DNA of 64,000 nt from Dolomitihabitans soli (GTDB taxonomy: Bacteria; Actinomycetota; Actinomycetes; Streptosporangiales; Streptosporangiaceae). Shown piece after piece: positions 6,615 to 15,375 of this stretch. Each line of letters begins with the position of its first letter. Position 1 is the first letter of the stretch. The notes below the pieces were generated by a model, which was not told the DNA's origin, did no database searches, and saw only the letters and a list, made by a program, of their open reading frames with translations. Made by a program: the position numbers and the translations under genes. The stretch is from contig NZ_JAKNTW010000001.1 of NCBI RefSeq assembly GCF_022213955.1, forward strand, positions 496,001 to 560,000, given 5' to 3'.

Positions 6615-9020
6615 TCAGACGTGGGTGCCGCGGACCTCGACGATCTCGGCCAGCGGGAACTCCAGGTAGTCGCCGGCCTCCTCGCACCAGGCGTCGAGGT
6701 GGCCGCCGCGCAGCTCGCCGTGGCTGATGGTCGCGGTGAGCCCGTCGGTGAGGGTGACGGCCGCGCGGACGCCGCGATCGACGACGAAGCCGAGCAGCGA
6801 CTGCTGGGCGGTGGGCAGCCGGGTGGCCATCCGCCCGATGATCGCCCAGGTGCGGCCACCCTGGCGGTTGTGCGTGTCACGGGTGGCGAGCAGCCGCTGG
6901 GCGTGCTCGCGGGGATCGGGCGGCGGCTCGGCCAGCGGGTACGGCGAGGGCTCCAGCTCGGCGACCCGGCCGCCGGGGAGCAGGATGAGCCGGCCGCCCT
7001 GCGGTTCCTCGATCTTCGCCCGGCGGATGGTGATCTCGCCGGTGTCCTCGATCGGCACCGGGGCGTAGCCGTTCTCGCGGAGCGCGGCCAAGGTCTTGTC
7101 GGCGGGGGCGGCGCTGGCCAGCACGGTCGGGGCGAGCAGCCGCAGGCCGAGGCGGCCCAGGCGGCGATGGACGGCGATCTCGGCGAGCAGGGCCGGGTCG
7201 GACGCCTGGACGATGCACGCCACGGTGCTGACCGTGACCTCGCCATGCCGCCTGGCCACGTCGTGGACGAGGTAACTGAGCGGCTGGGGGACCGTGCCGA
7301 CCTTGGCGAGGTCGTCGAGCAGCTCGTCAGGGGTGTGCCCGGCGTCCAGCGCCCGCCGTACGCTCGACTGGCTGAAACGCCAGACCGAGGCGGAGGCCGC
7401 GCCGCGTGACTCGCGGTCGGCGGCGCGGTCGAGCAGTTCGGCCAGCTCGGTGGACGGCGGCCCGGTCACCACGGCGGTCAGGTCGGCGCCGAACAGCGCG
7501 CTGCGCCGCACGCTCGCCAGGGCCCGGGTGGAGCACTCGACCAGCACGGGGTCATGCTCGACGGCGGGCGCCGTGTCGTCGTTCTCGTGGCCCGCGACGT
7601 GGTCGAGGGCGGCCAGGGCCCGCCCCAGGTCGGTGATCGCGTTGTGCGCGATGAGCCCGAGCAGCACCGCCTCCTCAAGCGCCGCGGGCGTGACCTCGGC
7701 GAGCAGTTCCCGGTCGAGCAGCGGCGCGTGCCAGTGCACGTGCCCGACGAGCCCGTCGCGGTCGGCGTAGGCCGTCGCGTCGGGCAGGTGCGCCAGCACC
7801 CCGAGCACCGACCTGCGGATCCGCGCGATGGACGGCCCCGCGGGGTCGTCGCCGAGCACGGTGATGTACTTCCCGTCGACGCGGCGCAGCGACGATCGCT
7901 CCATCCGCCACCAGGCGGCTAGCAGCACCCTGAGCCTGGCCGCGCCGTCGTCGAGCCGCCAGTGGTCGAACCGGTCGGTGGGCACCAGGCCGCCGGCCGG
8001 CTCGTCCCAGGCCAGCAGCCTGGCCACGGCGCAGATCTCCAGCAGCAGCCGGGTCTCGTCCTCGTCGCAGCCGGTCTCCTTGGCCACCCTGCGCACCTCG
8101 CGCACGCCGACCCCGCCGCTCTTGAGCAGGGGCAACGGGTTCTTGGCGGTGTTCTCCAGCAGCGCGGCGCAGCGCTCCACGACGTGCGGCGCGGCCAGCG
8201 CCATCAGATGGTCGACCTCTTCGGGATCGACGGGCAGCGTGGCCAGCTCGGGCGGGCCGGCGGTGAGCGGCGGATGATAGCCGGGACCTCGTACGGCCAG
8301 CGCGACCTCGCGGGGCATCTCCGCCACGTTCCAGCTCGGCCGGAACAGCAGCCCGTGGTCGGCGGCCCATTTCTCCGGGGAACCGGGGGAGACGAACCGG
8401 TCGCCGTCGACGTCGCGGACGGGGCCGTCCCAGGCGAACTGCTCCAGCAGCGGCCGGGCGCCCTCGGGGGCGTCGCCGAGCAGCTCGGTCACGGCGGCGG
8501 GGTCGGTGAGGATCTCGGTGGCGCGGCTGATGACACGCCGTTTGGGGCCGTGCGGCGGCAGGCCGAGATTGCGGCCGAGGGCGCGTAACGCGTCGGAGCT
8601 GACGGTCCAGGAGTTGAGGTAGTGCGCGAGCGGCTCGCCGAGGCCGCAGGGCGCCGCCCACCAGCGGGACACCGAGGCCGCGAGGTGGATGACGCCCTCG
8701 TCGTCGGGCCAGGCGAGCGCGTGGTCGAACAGCCTGTCGAGCCAGGGGACGACCTCGTCCTCGCCCACGCCGAGCAACCGGGCCAGCGAGCCGGCCCTGG
8801 CGTCGTCGCCCAGCACCAGGCACGCCTGCGCGATCTCCAGGCAGGGCAGCGGCAGGGTGCGGAGGGCGTCCATCACCGCGAAGCCGTTGCCGAGTCGTTG
8901 CGCCAGGGTGTCCAGGCGCCGGGGCCAGGGAGCGGCGATCGCGTCCGGCCGGTTGGCCAGGATGCGGGCGAGGCGATCTTCGTCGAGGATTCTCAACCAG
9001 CCGAGCAGGTGATCGTCCAT
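6615..9020 (-). CDS. Helicase-associated (XPB/Ssl2-like C-terminal) domain protein
   Basis: The 801-residue protein belongs to an actinobacterial family annotated with a helicase C-terminal-associated domain (Helicase_C_3). The domain lies in the last third, about residues 520-700, where TVVTGPPSTELAELLDRAADRESRGAA begins and ALDAGHTPDELLDDL follows. No Walker A or DEAD/DEAH motor motifs are present, so it is unlikely to be an active helicase by itself; a DNA-repair role is only suggested by the family name. In many actinomycetes it is encoded near an XPB-like helicase, which is not seen in this window. It converges with the siderophore-binding gene. Confidence 0.75.
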   Translation of the reverse strand: MDDHLLGWLRILDEDRLARILANRPDAIAAPWPRRLDTLAQRLGNGFAVMDALRTLPLPCLEIAQACLVLGDDARAGSLARLLGVGEDEVVPWLDRLFDHALAWPDDEGVIHLAASVSRWWAAPCGLGEPLAHYLNSWTVSSDALRALGRNLGLPPHGPKRRVISRATEILTDPAAVTELLGDAPEGARPLLEQFAWDGPVRDVDGDRFVSPGSPEKWAADHGLLFRPSWNVAEMPREVALAVRGPGYHPPLTAGPPELATLPVDPEEVDHLMALAAPHVVERCAALLENTAKNPLPLLKSGGVGVREVRRVAKETGCDEDETRLLLEICAVARLLAWDEPAGGLVPTDRFDHWRLDDGAARLRVLLAAWWRMERSSLRRVDGKYITVLGDDPAGPSIARIRRSVLGVLAHLPDATAYADRDGLVGHVHWHAPLLDRELLAEVTPAALEEAVLLGLIAHNAITDLGRALAALDHVAGHENDDTAPAVEHDPVLVECSTRALASVRRSALFGADLTAVVTGPPSTELAELLDRAADRESRGAASASVWRFSQSSVRRALDAGHTPDELLDDLAKVGTVPQPLSYLVHDVARRHGEVTVSTVACIVQASDPALLAEIAVHRRLGRLGLRLLAPTVLASAAPADKTLAALRENGYAPVPIEDTGEITIRRAKIEEPQGGRLILLPGGRVAELEPSPYPLAEPPPDPREHAQRLLATRDTHNRQGGRTWAIIGRMATRLPTAQQSLLGFVVDRGVRAAVTLTDGLTATISHGELRGGHLDAWCEEAGDYLEFPLAEIVEVRGTHV

Positions 9021-9388
9021 CTCTCAGCTCTCTCAGGGGGTCTCGCGCGGTACTCACCGTGAGCCATAGGCAACCACGGTAATGCAGATCACATCCCCGG
9101 CGGGATGAGCGGAGCACAATAGAACACGTCGCATGGGCGCGACTTCGGCATTTTCCAGGCGGACCGGTATGAGCACGGCGTCCCCGCTGACCGGTTCAGC
9201 CGGCCGTCCGCGAGAGCCCTCCCGGGACCGGTCGTCAAATGGTCCGTGAAGATCAGGGCGGGCGAAAGGAAAGGCAGGAGCCGGTCGGCTCGGGGACGCC
9301 ACGCGGGTGGGGAGGGGCGTCCCCGAGCCGTCCGGGGGGCGGCGCCGACACGAGGGGAAGGACGGCGCCTGGGAAATGGCTTATCGAG
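9021..9388. other. Non-coding gap with two hairpins
   Basis: This 368-bp gap lies between the helicase-associated gene and the ATPase gene, both on the minus strand. The half nearest 9020 should hold the promoter of the helicase-associated gene, but I see no convincing -35/-10 pair. The other half holds two strong hairpins, listed separately. Short frames on both strands here have no ribosome site and no family resemblance. Confidence 0.5.
9289..9327 (-). terminator. Strong hairpin, probable terminator
   Basis: A 12-bp perfect inverted repeat (CTCGGGGACGCC at 9289-9300, complement at 9316-9327) with a 15-nt loop lies about 60 nt past the stop of the ATPase gene. A second hairpin, GGCGCCG at 9341-9347 with CGGCGCC at 9363-9369, lies between it and that gene. 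No T-tract follows, as is common for actinomycete terminators. Confidence 0.55.
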
Positions 9389-9931
9389 TTATGGCTGTGG
9401 CGCCAGAACCGCCCACACGATCTTTCCGTAGGGCGCGAGGGGGGCCCAGCCCCAGCGCGCGCTGAGCGATTCGACGATGTGCAGCCCGAGTCCGCCCGGC
9501 TCCATCGGCCCGGGGTAGCGCAGCACGGGGCCCGTCGAGCCCGGGTCGGTGATCGCGCACGTCACCAGCCGCCCCCTGCGGACCAGGGCGAGCCGGATCG
9601 GCTCCAGCGCGCGGGTGGCCGCCAGTCGAAGGCCGTGGCGCAGCGCGTTCGTGGACAGCTCGGAGACGATCAGCTCCATGTTCTCGCCCAGCTCTCCCAT
9701 TCCCCACCGGTCGAGGGTGCCGATGGCGAGGCTGCGCGAGGTGTGGACGGACTCCGCGCGAGGCGGCAGTACGAACGTGGCACTCGCCGTCAGGCCGGGA
9801 ACGGCTTCCTCTGGACCGGCGGGAGGGCCGGTCAGAAGATCACGCGCCGAGTCGGGCCACCAGCCAACAGGTGGCCACCAGTCGATCGTCGTCAATGAGC
9901 CCCGTACGGGACCGATTTGAGCGGACTGCAC
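9389..9931 (-). CDS. GHKL ATPase, anti-sigma-factor/RsbW-like regulator
   Basis: The protein has a single HATPase_c_2 domain in its last 130 residues: N box ELSTNALRHG, then DPGSTG and the glycine box GGLGLHIVESL. Members of this group act as anti-sigma kinases or, beside Scr1/DUF397 genes, as the third part of a developmental regulatory module. Start is uncertain: I give GTG at 9929-9931 (180 residues); TTG at 9893-9895 is possible. The N-terminal 50 residues are Trp/Pro-rich and poorly conserved. It is divergent from the XRE regulator across a palindrome-rich region. Confidence 0.8.
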   Translation of the reverse strand: MQSAQIGPVRGSLTTIDWWPPVGWWPDSARDLLTGPPAGPEEAVPGLTASATFVLPPRAESVHTSRSLAIGTLDRWGMGELGENMELIVSELSTNALRHGLRLAATRALEPIRLALVRRGRLVTCAITDPGSTGPVLRYPGPMEPGGLGLHIVESLSARWGWAPLAPYGKIVWAVLAPQP

Positions 9932-9942
9932 AGGATCATGAT

Positions 9943-9990
9943 GGTGCAAACTACCTTGCAGGTGCAAGGGCGGATGCACGTGCAGAAGCA
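9943..9990. promoter_or_regulatory. Cluster of TGCA-containing palindromes, likely Scr1-type operator
   Basis: The region between the divergent ATPase and XRE genes contains GTGCAAA at 9944-9950, the perfect 14-bp palindrome CTTGCAGGTGCAAG at 9955-9968, and the 10-bp palindrome TGCACGTGCA at 9975-9984. The dense repetition of TTGCA/TGCAA half-sites suggests an operator for the adjacent XRE protein. Binding is inference. Confidence 0.55.
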
Positions 9991-10118
9991 CATGACAACC
10001 GGTAGCGTTGCCTATGATCCGGCAAATCGGCAGCAAAGGGGATCTCAATCGCAGGCCATGATCTTTCGGCCGCGAAGTGACAGACTGTGAAACAAGGAAA
10101 CGACCAAGGAGCAGCCAC

Positions 10119-10985
10119 GTGTCGATGGATCCACCCGGAACCGGCTCCACTGTGCGGCGCATCATGCTCGGCGCAAGCCTGCGCCGTTTGCGTGAGGACA
10201 AAGGACTCAGCCGGGAGTCGGCGGGATTTCACATCCGCGCCTCCGAGTCCAAGATCAGTCGCATGGAGCTCGGCCGAGTCGGGTTCAAGACCCGTGACGT
10301 CGAAGACCTGCTCACCCTCTACGGCGTGCTCGACGACGCCGAACGGCGCGGCCTGCTGGAGATGGTCCGCGAGGCCAACACCCCGGGTTGGTGGCACAAG
10401 TACGGCGATGTCCTGCCGAACTGGTTCACCACCTTCATCGGTCTGGAAGAGGCGGCGAACGTGATCCGCACCTACGAGGTGCAGTTCGTTCCCGGCCTCC
10501 TGCAGACGGCGGCCTACGCGCGCACCGTGATCCAGCTCGGCTATCCCGACGAGCCGCCGGAGAAGATCGAGAGTCGTTTGCACCTGCGCATGCAGCGCCA
10601 GGAGCGCCTCACCAAGAAGGACGGCCTGCGCCTGTGGGCCGTCATCGACGAGGCGGCGCTGAAGCGACCCATCGGTGGACCGACGATCATGCGTGAGCAG
10701 CTTCACCACCTGCAGGAGGTGGCCACCCTGCCCAACATCACCATCCAGGTGATGCCGTTCAGATTCGGCATGCACGCCGCTGAAGGGGGCGCCTTCAGCA
10801 TCCTGCGGTTTCCCGAGTCCGACCTGTCGGACGTCGTATACGTCGAGCAGCTCTGGGGTGCCCTCTACCTGGACAAGCGTGAGGATATCGATCCCTACCT
10901 CACGGCGATGGAACAACTGTGCGTGGAGAGCACCACGCCCGGGGGCACCGCCGAGATCCTCGGCGACCTTCTCAGAGAGACATAG
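10119..10985 (+). CDS. Scr1-type XRE regulator (HTH + DUF5753)
   Basis: The 288-residue protein has an N-terminal helix-turn-helix (LGASLRRLREDKGLSRESAG..., about residues 15-70) and a C-terminal DUF5753 domain recognised by VQFVPGLLQTAAYARTVI and ITIQVMPFRFGMHAAEGGAF. Such regulators occur in hundreds of copies across actinomycetes, usually with DUF397 and an ATPase as here; the group includes WhiJ-type developmental regulators. I chose GTG at 10119 because AAGGAG lies 8 nt upstream; a longer frame from 10077 lacks a ribosome site. The DUF397 gene follows directly. Confidence 0.9.
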   Translation: MSMDPPGTGSTVRRIMLGASLRRLREDKGLSRESAGFHIRASESKISRMELGRVGFKTRDVEDLLTLYGVLDDAERRGLLEMVREANTPGWWHKYGDVLPNWFTTFIGLEEAANVIRTYEVQFVPGLLQTAAYARTVIQLGYPDEPPEKIESRLHLRMQRQERLTKKDGLRLWAVIDEAALKRPIGGPTIMREQLHHLQEVATLPNITIQVMPFRFGMHAAEGGAFSILRFPESDLSDVVYVEQLWGALYLDKREDIDPYLTAMEQLCVESTTPGGTAEILGDLLRET

Positions 10986-11222
10986 ATGAAGCACACCTAC
11001 AACGGCATGCCCGCCCATGACCTGGTCGACGTCAGCTGGCGGAAGAGCCGGCGGAGCAACTCGACCGGCAACTGCGTCGAGCTCGCCGAGCTCCCCGACG
11101 GGAGCGTCGCCGTCCGCAACTCGCGTTTCCCCGAGGGTCCCGCGCTGATCTACACCCGCGATGAGATGCGAGCGCTGGTCCTCGGGGTGAAAGACGGTGA
11201 CTTTGACACACTGCTCGTGTAA
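10986..11222 (+). CDS. DUF397 protein
   Basis: This 78-residue protein shows the DUF397 pattern: SWRKSRRSNSTGNCVELAEL, then VAVRNSR and a final TRDEMRALVLGVKDGDFD. DUF397 proteins are small partners of Scr1-type regulators; some influence development and antibiotic production, possibly by binding the regulator, but the mechanism is not settled. The ATG follows the stop of the regulator with no gap, so the two are translated together. A hairpin with CCGGCGC arms follows the stop. Confidence 0.92.
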   Translation: MKHTYNGMPAHDLVDVSWRKSRRSNSTGNCVELAELPDGSVAVRNSRFPEGPALIYTRDEMRALVLGVKDGDFDTLLV

Positions 11223-11339
11223 CGCCGTTTTAACATCCGGCGCGCCCGCTTAACCGGGGTGCGCCGGGTGCGTAACGGGGTGGTGTTGTCGGTCCGGCAG
11301 ATTCAGGCCCAGTAACCGTCGGTTTCTTGGGGGCTTGAC

Positions 11340-11600
11340 ATGCTCGACCAGATGACCCTGTTCCCGGTGGCGGACGATGTGCTGTTCGCGCCGGGTGGCC
11401 GTGTCGTGATCAGAACGTACGGCGTGGCCTCCGTCGGGGAGGAGCCGCGGGCTGTCTCCTATCGGACCTGGGTCACGGGGCTGAGGGAGCAGCCGCGCTA
11501 CTGGCGCTGGGGACATTTCGAGGACGCCCGCCACGGTCACCGCAAGGTGCTGGAATGGCTGACCGGGCGGGGGCCGCAGCCCGGCGTCATCGCGGCCTGA
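11340..11600 (+). CDS. Small protein of unknown function
   Basis: I do not recognise this 86-residue protein. It is soluble, rich in Arg and Trp (WRWGHFEDARHGHRKVLEWL near residue 60), and starts with ATG at 11340, with GGGGG about 8 nt upstream. The pattern of an N-terminal beta stretch followed by an amphipathic helix resembles small actinomycete proteins often found near Scr1/DUF397 modules, but the link is only positional. Confidence 0.6.
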   Translation: MLDQMTLFPVADDVLFAPGGRVVIRTYGVASVGEEPRAVSYRTWVTGLREQPRYWRWGHFEDARHGHRKVLEWLTGRGPQPGVIAA

Positions 11601-11637
11601 GCCTTTCCCGCGACCTCCTTCTCGACTAGTGTTGCCA

Positions 11638-11651
11638 AGCAACCGCTTGTT
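11638..11651. promoter_or_regulatory. Candidate TetR-type operator (CAAG-N2-CTTG class), copy 1
   Basis: AGCAACCGCTTGTT fits AnCAAGnnCTTGnT with one mismatch. It ends just before the ribosome site GAGGAGGA of the downstream gene. Three better copies lie at 15376, 15426 and 27390. Confidence 0.45.
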
Positions 11652-11666
11652 CGAGGAGGATGTCCC

Positions 11667-12428
11667 GTGCGGCGAGGCGTCTATCTGATCGAAGAGGTCG
11701 ACTTCCGGCCGATGAACTCCCGCAAGCCACAGGAGTACCTCACCTGGCTCACGGGATACAAGAAGGAGGACGAGACGCTGGAGAACCCCTCGTTCACCGA
11801 AGGGCTCTCCATCCGATCCAGGGAGATCGACCTGGTCGGCGCCTTCTACGCGGTCGGCATCACCGGGCACCCCCAGTTCAGGGCCGTCACCCTCTGGGAC
11901 TGCCACGGCGGCTGGGACGGCGGCTGGCGGCAGATGATGAACATCTACGACGGCGTCGACGGGCGGCTGTTCCTCTCCGACATCGACGACCTGCGCTTCT
12001 CCGCCTTCTCCCGCCCGCTCGGCGCCGTCCACGGCAGCCCCGCCCTGGCCGACATCTGCGCCGAGGGCTACGCCGCCCCCTTCTACCTCTTCGAGAGCGC
12101 GACCGTACGGCCCGGCGCCGCCCTCGACTACCTCGCGGCCGTCCGCGAGGAACGCGCCGCGATCCTGGCGGACCACGGCCACCGCGCGATCGGCCTCTAC
12201 GAGGTGCTGTTCTGCGACACCGAGGTCGTCACGATCTGGGGCGTCTCCCTCGACGACCACCTCGCCCTGCAACGCGCCGCCGACGCCGCCCTCGGACTCG
12301 ACGACGAGGTGGAACCGGACGACCGCCTCCTCGCCTGGCGCGAACGGGCCCGCGACTATCTCGCGGGGCCCTGGCGGGAGACCCTGCTCGCCCCCTTCCC
12401 CGGTTGCCGGCTGGCCCCGGCTAGCTGA
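11667..12428 (+). CDS. NIPSNAP-like protein (tentative)
   Basis: The 253-residue soluble protein looks like two ferredoxin-like alpha-beta units. The second holds YLFESATVRPGAALDYLAAV (from about residue 139), which resembles the NIPSNAP/dimeric alpha-beta barrel pattern. Such proteins sit in catabolic clusters and may bind or rearrange small hydrophobic compounds. A GTG start at 11667 follows GAGGAGGA by 6 nt. The operator-like site just upstream is shared with the divergent dioxygenase/LLM genes 4 kb away. Its last 8 bp overlap the convergent DUF4142 gene. Confidence 0.6.
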   Translation: MRRGVYLIEEVDFRPMNSRKPQEYLTWLTGYKKEDETLENPSFTEGLSIRSREIDLVGAFYAVGITGHPQFRAVTLWDCHGGWDGGWRQMMNIYDGVDGRLFLSDIDDLRFSAFSRPLGAVHGSPALADICAEGYAAPFYLFESATVRPGAALDYLAAVREERAAILADHGHRAIGLYEVLFCDTEVVTIWGVSLDDHLALQRAADAALGLDDEVEPDDRLLAWRERARDYLAGPWRETLLAPFPGCRLAPAS

Positions 12429-13728
12429 TCAGTGCGGTCGCCGGCGGGGCCGTGGGGGCCGGCTCGTCCTCGGGCAACGGGGTCGGCGCGGCGGTCACCT
12501 GGGGCGGCGGGGGCAGGGTGCCTGCGTCCGCGAGACCGGTGTCCTCCAGCAGGTCCATGTGCGTGTTGACGAACTTGGCGGCGCGCTCGGCGAAGTCGCG
12601 GACCAGGGTGTTCCTGGTGCTGGCCCGGATCTCGAAGATCACCGGGAAGATCTTGCCGTGGGCCATCCGCAGCCGCTTGACGGCGATCGCTCCGTAGGTC
12701 TCCGCGGGCTCGGTGGAGATCTCGTCGATCCACTGCTGCTGCTGCTCGCTCGGCTGATCGGGGAGCGGGATGCGGAGCTTGGCGGCGACGCCCCGCACGT
12801 CGGCGTCCAGGGAGCCGTGCTGGCCCGCGATGTGGCCGAAGTTCTCCTTCGTCCGCGCCTGGGTGGCGCGCTCCGAGACCTGGTGCCCGACCGGGATCTC
12901 CCACAGGCCGGCCAGCCGTACCTTGACCAGGAAGTCGCGGTCCGCCGCGCTCAGCGGGCCCCATCGGGTCTCGACGAGGTCCGGGCCGGACTCCGGCGGC
13001 GGCGGGGCCGCCAGGGAGCCGTCGGGGACGGGGAGCGAGGTGGCGGGGGGCGCGGTGGGCGCGGGGCTGCCGGCGGGGACGGGGAGCGGGGCGGAGGGGA
13101 CCTGGGGCGGCGGCGGCAGGGTGGCGGCGTTCGCGAGGCCGGTGCCCTCCAGCAGGTCCATGTGCGCGTTGACGAACTGGGCGGTGCGCTCGGCGAAGTC
13201 GCGCATCATGGTGTTCCTGGTGCTCGCCCGGATCTGCGCGATGACGGGGAAGATCTTGCCGTGCGCCATCCTGAGCCGCAGCACGGCGGTCCGGTCGAAG
13301 GCGGCCCCCTTCTTGCCCGCGATCTCCGCCATCCATTCCTGCTGCTGCTCGTTCGGTTCGTCGGGGAGCGGGATGCGGAGCTTGGCGGCGACGCTGCGCG
13401 CGTCGGTGTCCAGGGTGCCGTGCTGGCCGGCGATGTGCCGGAAGTTGTCCCTGGTCCTGGCGCTCGCGCCACGCTTGGCCACCTGGCGGCCGACCGGGAT
13501 CTCCCACAGGCCGGCCAGCCGTACCTTGGTCACGAAGTCGCGGTCGGCCGGGCTGAGCGGGCCCCACGCGGTCGGGGTGTAGCCCTCGGGCAGGGGCTCC
13601 TCGACCCGGGTGGTCGGCGCGACGAACGGCTGCGGGTCGGTGGCCACCGGATCCGCGATGCCGCACGCTCCGGTCAGGGCGGTCGCCACGATCGCCACGG
13701 CGACCACTCGCATGCGTCCTCGTTGCAC
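12421..13728 (-). CDS. Lipoprotein with two tandem DUF4142 units
   Basis: A signal peptide with a lipobox ending at Cys22 (LTGAC) is followed by two copies of a DUF4142-like four-helix unit, about residues 51-205 and 256-410. Both copies share WGPLSxADRDF, VRLAGLWEIPVG, HIAGQHG, RLRMAHGKIFPVI and IRASTRNT. Pro-rich linkers (LPPPPQV...) follow each unit. DUF4142 belongs to the ferritin-like, metal- or stress-related proteins, but these copies lack an obvious His/Glu metal cluster. It is probably anchored outside the membrane. The duplication is complete and in frame; usual family members carry one unit. Confidence 0.82.
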   Translation of the reverse strand: MQRGRMRVVAVAIVATALTGACGIADPVATDPQPFVAPTTRVEEPLPEGYTPTAWGPLSPADRDFVTKVRLAGLWEIPVGRQVAKRGASARTRDNFRHIAGQHGTLDTDARSVAAKLRIPLPDEPNEQQQEWMAEIAGKKGAAFDRTAVLRLRMAHGKIFPVIAQIRASTRNTMMRDFAERTAQFVNAHMDLLEGTGLANAATLPPPPQVPSAPLPVPAGSPAPTAPPATSLPVPDGSLAAPPPPESGPDLVETRWGPLSAADRDFLVKVRLAGLWEIPVGHQVSERATQARTKENFGHIAGQHGSLDADVRGVAAKLRIPLPDQPSEQQQQWIDEISTEPAETYGAIAVKRLRMAHGKIFPVIFEIRASTRNTLVRDFAERAAKFVNTHMDLLEDTGLADAGTLPPPPQVTAAPTPLPEDEPAPTAPPATALIS

Positions 13729-13790
13729 GGCTGTCTCCTCCTCGGTGGTTCACCGGGAGGTACGCAGCGGCGCGGGTCCTGGTTCGCCGC

Positions 13791-14384
13791 TCAGCGGCCG
13801 GGCACGGGGGAGTTCCAGTGCAGGATCACCGGATTGGCGTGTTCGAAGCCGAGGGCGCTGTAGGTGCCGGTGTCGAGGCGGAGCAGGCGGCCGTCCGTCG
13901 GGGGCAGGCCGAGCCAGCGGGCGGCGAGGACGCGGAGGAAGTGGCCGTGGGCGACGAGCGCGACCGTGCCGTCGCAGGCGCGGGCCCTGGCGATGACCTT
14001 GTCCGCGCGTTCGCCGACGTCCGCGGCCGACTCGCCCGGGTGGTCGGCGTCGCCGGGGATGACGCCGTCGCGCCAGAGGTACCAGCCGGGGCGGTTGACG
14101 CGGATCTGCCGGGTGGTGACGCCCTCGTAGCCGCCGTAATCCCATTCCCACAGGTCGGCGTCGGTGTCGTACTCGGTGAACCCGGCCAGTTCCGCCGTCC
14201 GGGCGGCCCGCTGGGCGGGGCTGACCAGGACCGTGCCGAACCGGCGGTCGCCGACCAGCGGCGCGAGCGCCCTGGCCTGTCCCTCGCCCCGCGCGGTCAG
14301 CGGGATGTCGGTCAGGCCGGTGTGACGGCCGTCCCGGCTCCACTCGGTCTCGCCGTGCCGAAGCAACATCATGTCGTCCATCAC
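13791..14384 (-). CDS. Histidine phosphatase (phosphoglycerate mutase-like) family protein
   Basis: The 197-residue protein carries the family signature LLRHGETEWS (His near residue 10 is the phospho-acceptor), the following R in GLTDIPLTARG, and a distal VALVAHGHFLRVL with the second catalytic His. Members hydrolyse phosphate esters of sugars or nucleotides or act as phosphoglycerate mutases; the substrate cannot be told here, though the WEWDYGGYEG block is common in actinobacterial acid phosphatases. Several in-frame ATGs occur (MMDDMM); I use the first. It lies 62 bp upstream of the DUF4142 gene on the same strand. Confidence 0.88.
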   Translation of the reverse strand: MMDDMMLLRHGETEWSRDGRHTGLTDIPLTARGEGQARALAPLVGDRRFGTVLVSPAQRAARTAELAGFTEYDTDADLWEWDYGGYEGVTTRQIRVNRPGWYLWRDGVIPGDADHPGESAADVGERADKVIARARACDGTVALVAHGHFLRVLAARWLGLPPTDGRLLRLDTGTYSALGFEHANPVILHWNSPVPGR

Positions 14385-14450
14385 CCACCATCATCCCCGA
14401 CCGCCGGCGCCGAGCGGCGGCACGGGGTGCGTCCGAACGGGCGGGACGGG

Positions 14451-15365
14451 TCAGACCCCGCTGAGGGACTGTGCGACGGGGGTGAAGGCGCGCAGGTCAC
14501 GCTCGTTGTGGAGGACGTAGTAGGAGAGGTCGTGGGTGTCGCGCCAGTGGCGGAGCTTGGCGGTGATGTCGTCGGTCGTGCCGAGCAGCACCTGGGGGGT
14601 GTCCTCCTGGCGGGAGTCGTCGGCGGCGCTCCACGAGGCGCGTTCCCTGCGCTCGCCGACCTGCTGGACGCTGGTGCCCAGTTCGATCCGGTCGTAGCGG
14701 GCTCCGGCGGCCGTCCGGACGGTCTCGATCTTCGCCAGGAACGCCGCGAGGCCGCCGTCGCTTCCGTCGGGGCCGGTGCCGTCGGCCCGGACCCGCATGC
14801 CGAGATTGATCACGTCGGCCTCGCGCGCGGCGAGCCCGAGCATGCGCGGGCCGCCGCCGCCGAGCAGCAGCCGGGGATGCGGGCGGCCGACCGGCCGCGG
14901 GTGCTGGTCCAGCTCGGTCACCTGGTAGTGCTCGCCGCGGAAGGTGAAGGGCCCACCGGCCCACAGCCCCTTGAGTACGGTGATCGCCTCCGCCAGCCGG
15001 GCGACCCTGGGCCCCGGCGGATCGAACGGCAGGCCGGCGGCGGCGTAGTCGGCGGCCATCCACCCGGTGCCCAGTCCCAACTCCAGCCGCCCGTCGGACA
15101 GCAGGTCGATCGTCGCCGCCTCCTTGGCCAGCAGCGCCGGATGCCGGTAGTCGTTGGCGAAGACCAGCGTGCCGACCTTGAGCCGGGTGGTCGCGCACGC
15201 GGCGGCCGTCATCGCGGCGATCGGCCCGAACCTGGGCCCGACCAGATGATCGGGCACCAGCAGCACGTCGAATCCCGAATCCTCCAGCCGCCTGGCCCGC
15301 TCCGCCCACGCCCGGCCCGACTCGGCCAGCCGTACCACCGCGGCGAACCTGAAGGGACGTCTCAC
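14451..15365 (-). CDS. LLM-class flavin-dependent oxidoreductase
   Basis: The 304-residue enzyme is a luciferase-like TIM barrel that uses reduced flavin (FMNH2, or F420 in actinomycetes). Visible marks are RFAAVVRLAESGRAW, GFDVLLVPDHLVGPRFGPIAAM, the LLSDGRLELGLGTGW block and the C-terminal LGTTDDITAKLRHWRD. This length and pattern fit the F420-dependent subgroup named after Mycobacterium MSMEG paralogues. GTG at 15363-15365 follows GGGAGG. It is divergent from the dioxygenase gene across 93 bp holding two operator-like palindromes, so the cluster is probably co-regulated. Confidence 0.85.
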   Translation of the reverse strand: MRRPFRFAAVVRLAESGRAWAERARRLEDSGFDVLLVPDHLVGPRFGPIAAMTAAACATTRLKVGTLVFANDYRHPALLAKEAATIDLLSDGRLELGLGTGWMAADYAAAGLPFDPPGPRVARLAEAITVLKGLWAGGPFTFRGEHYQVTELDQHPRPVGRPHPRLLLGGGGPRMLGLAAREADVINLGMRVRADGTGPDGSDGGLAAFLAKIETVRTAAGARYDRIELGTSVQQVGERRERASWSAADDSRQEDTPQVLLGTTDDITAKLRHWRDTHDLSYYVLHNERDLRAFTPVAQSLSGV

Positions 15366-15375
15366 CTGATACCTC

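Noticed and set aside
9951-11018. A 355-residue minus-strand frame antisense to the XRE regulator
   Set aside because: Composition is that of a shadow frame; the plus-strand XRE/DUF5753 protein is clearly real.
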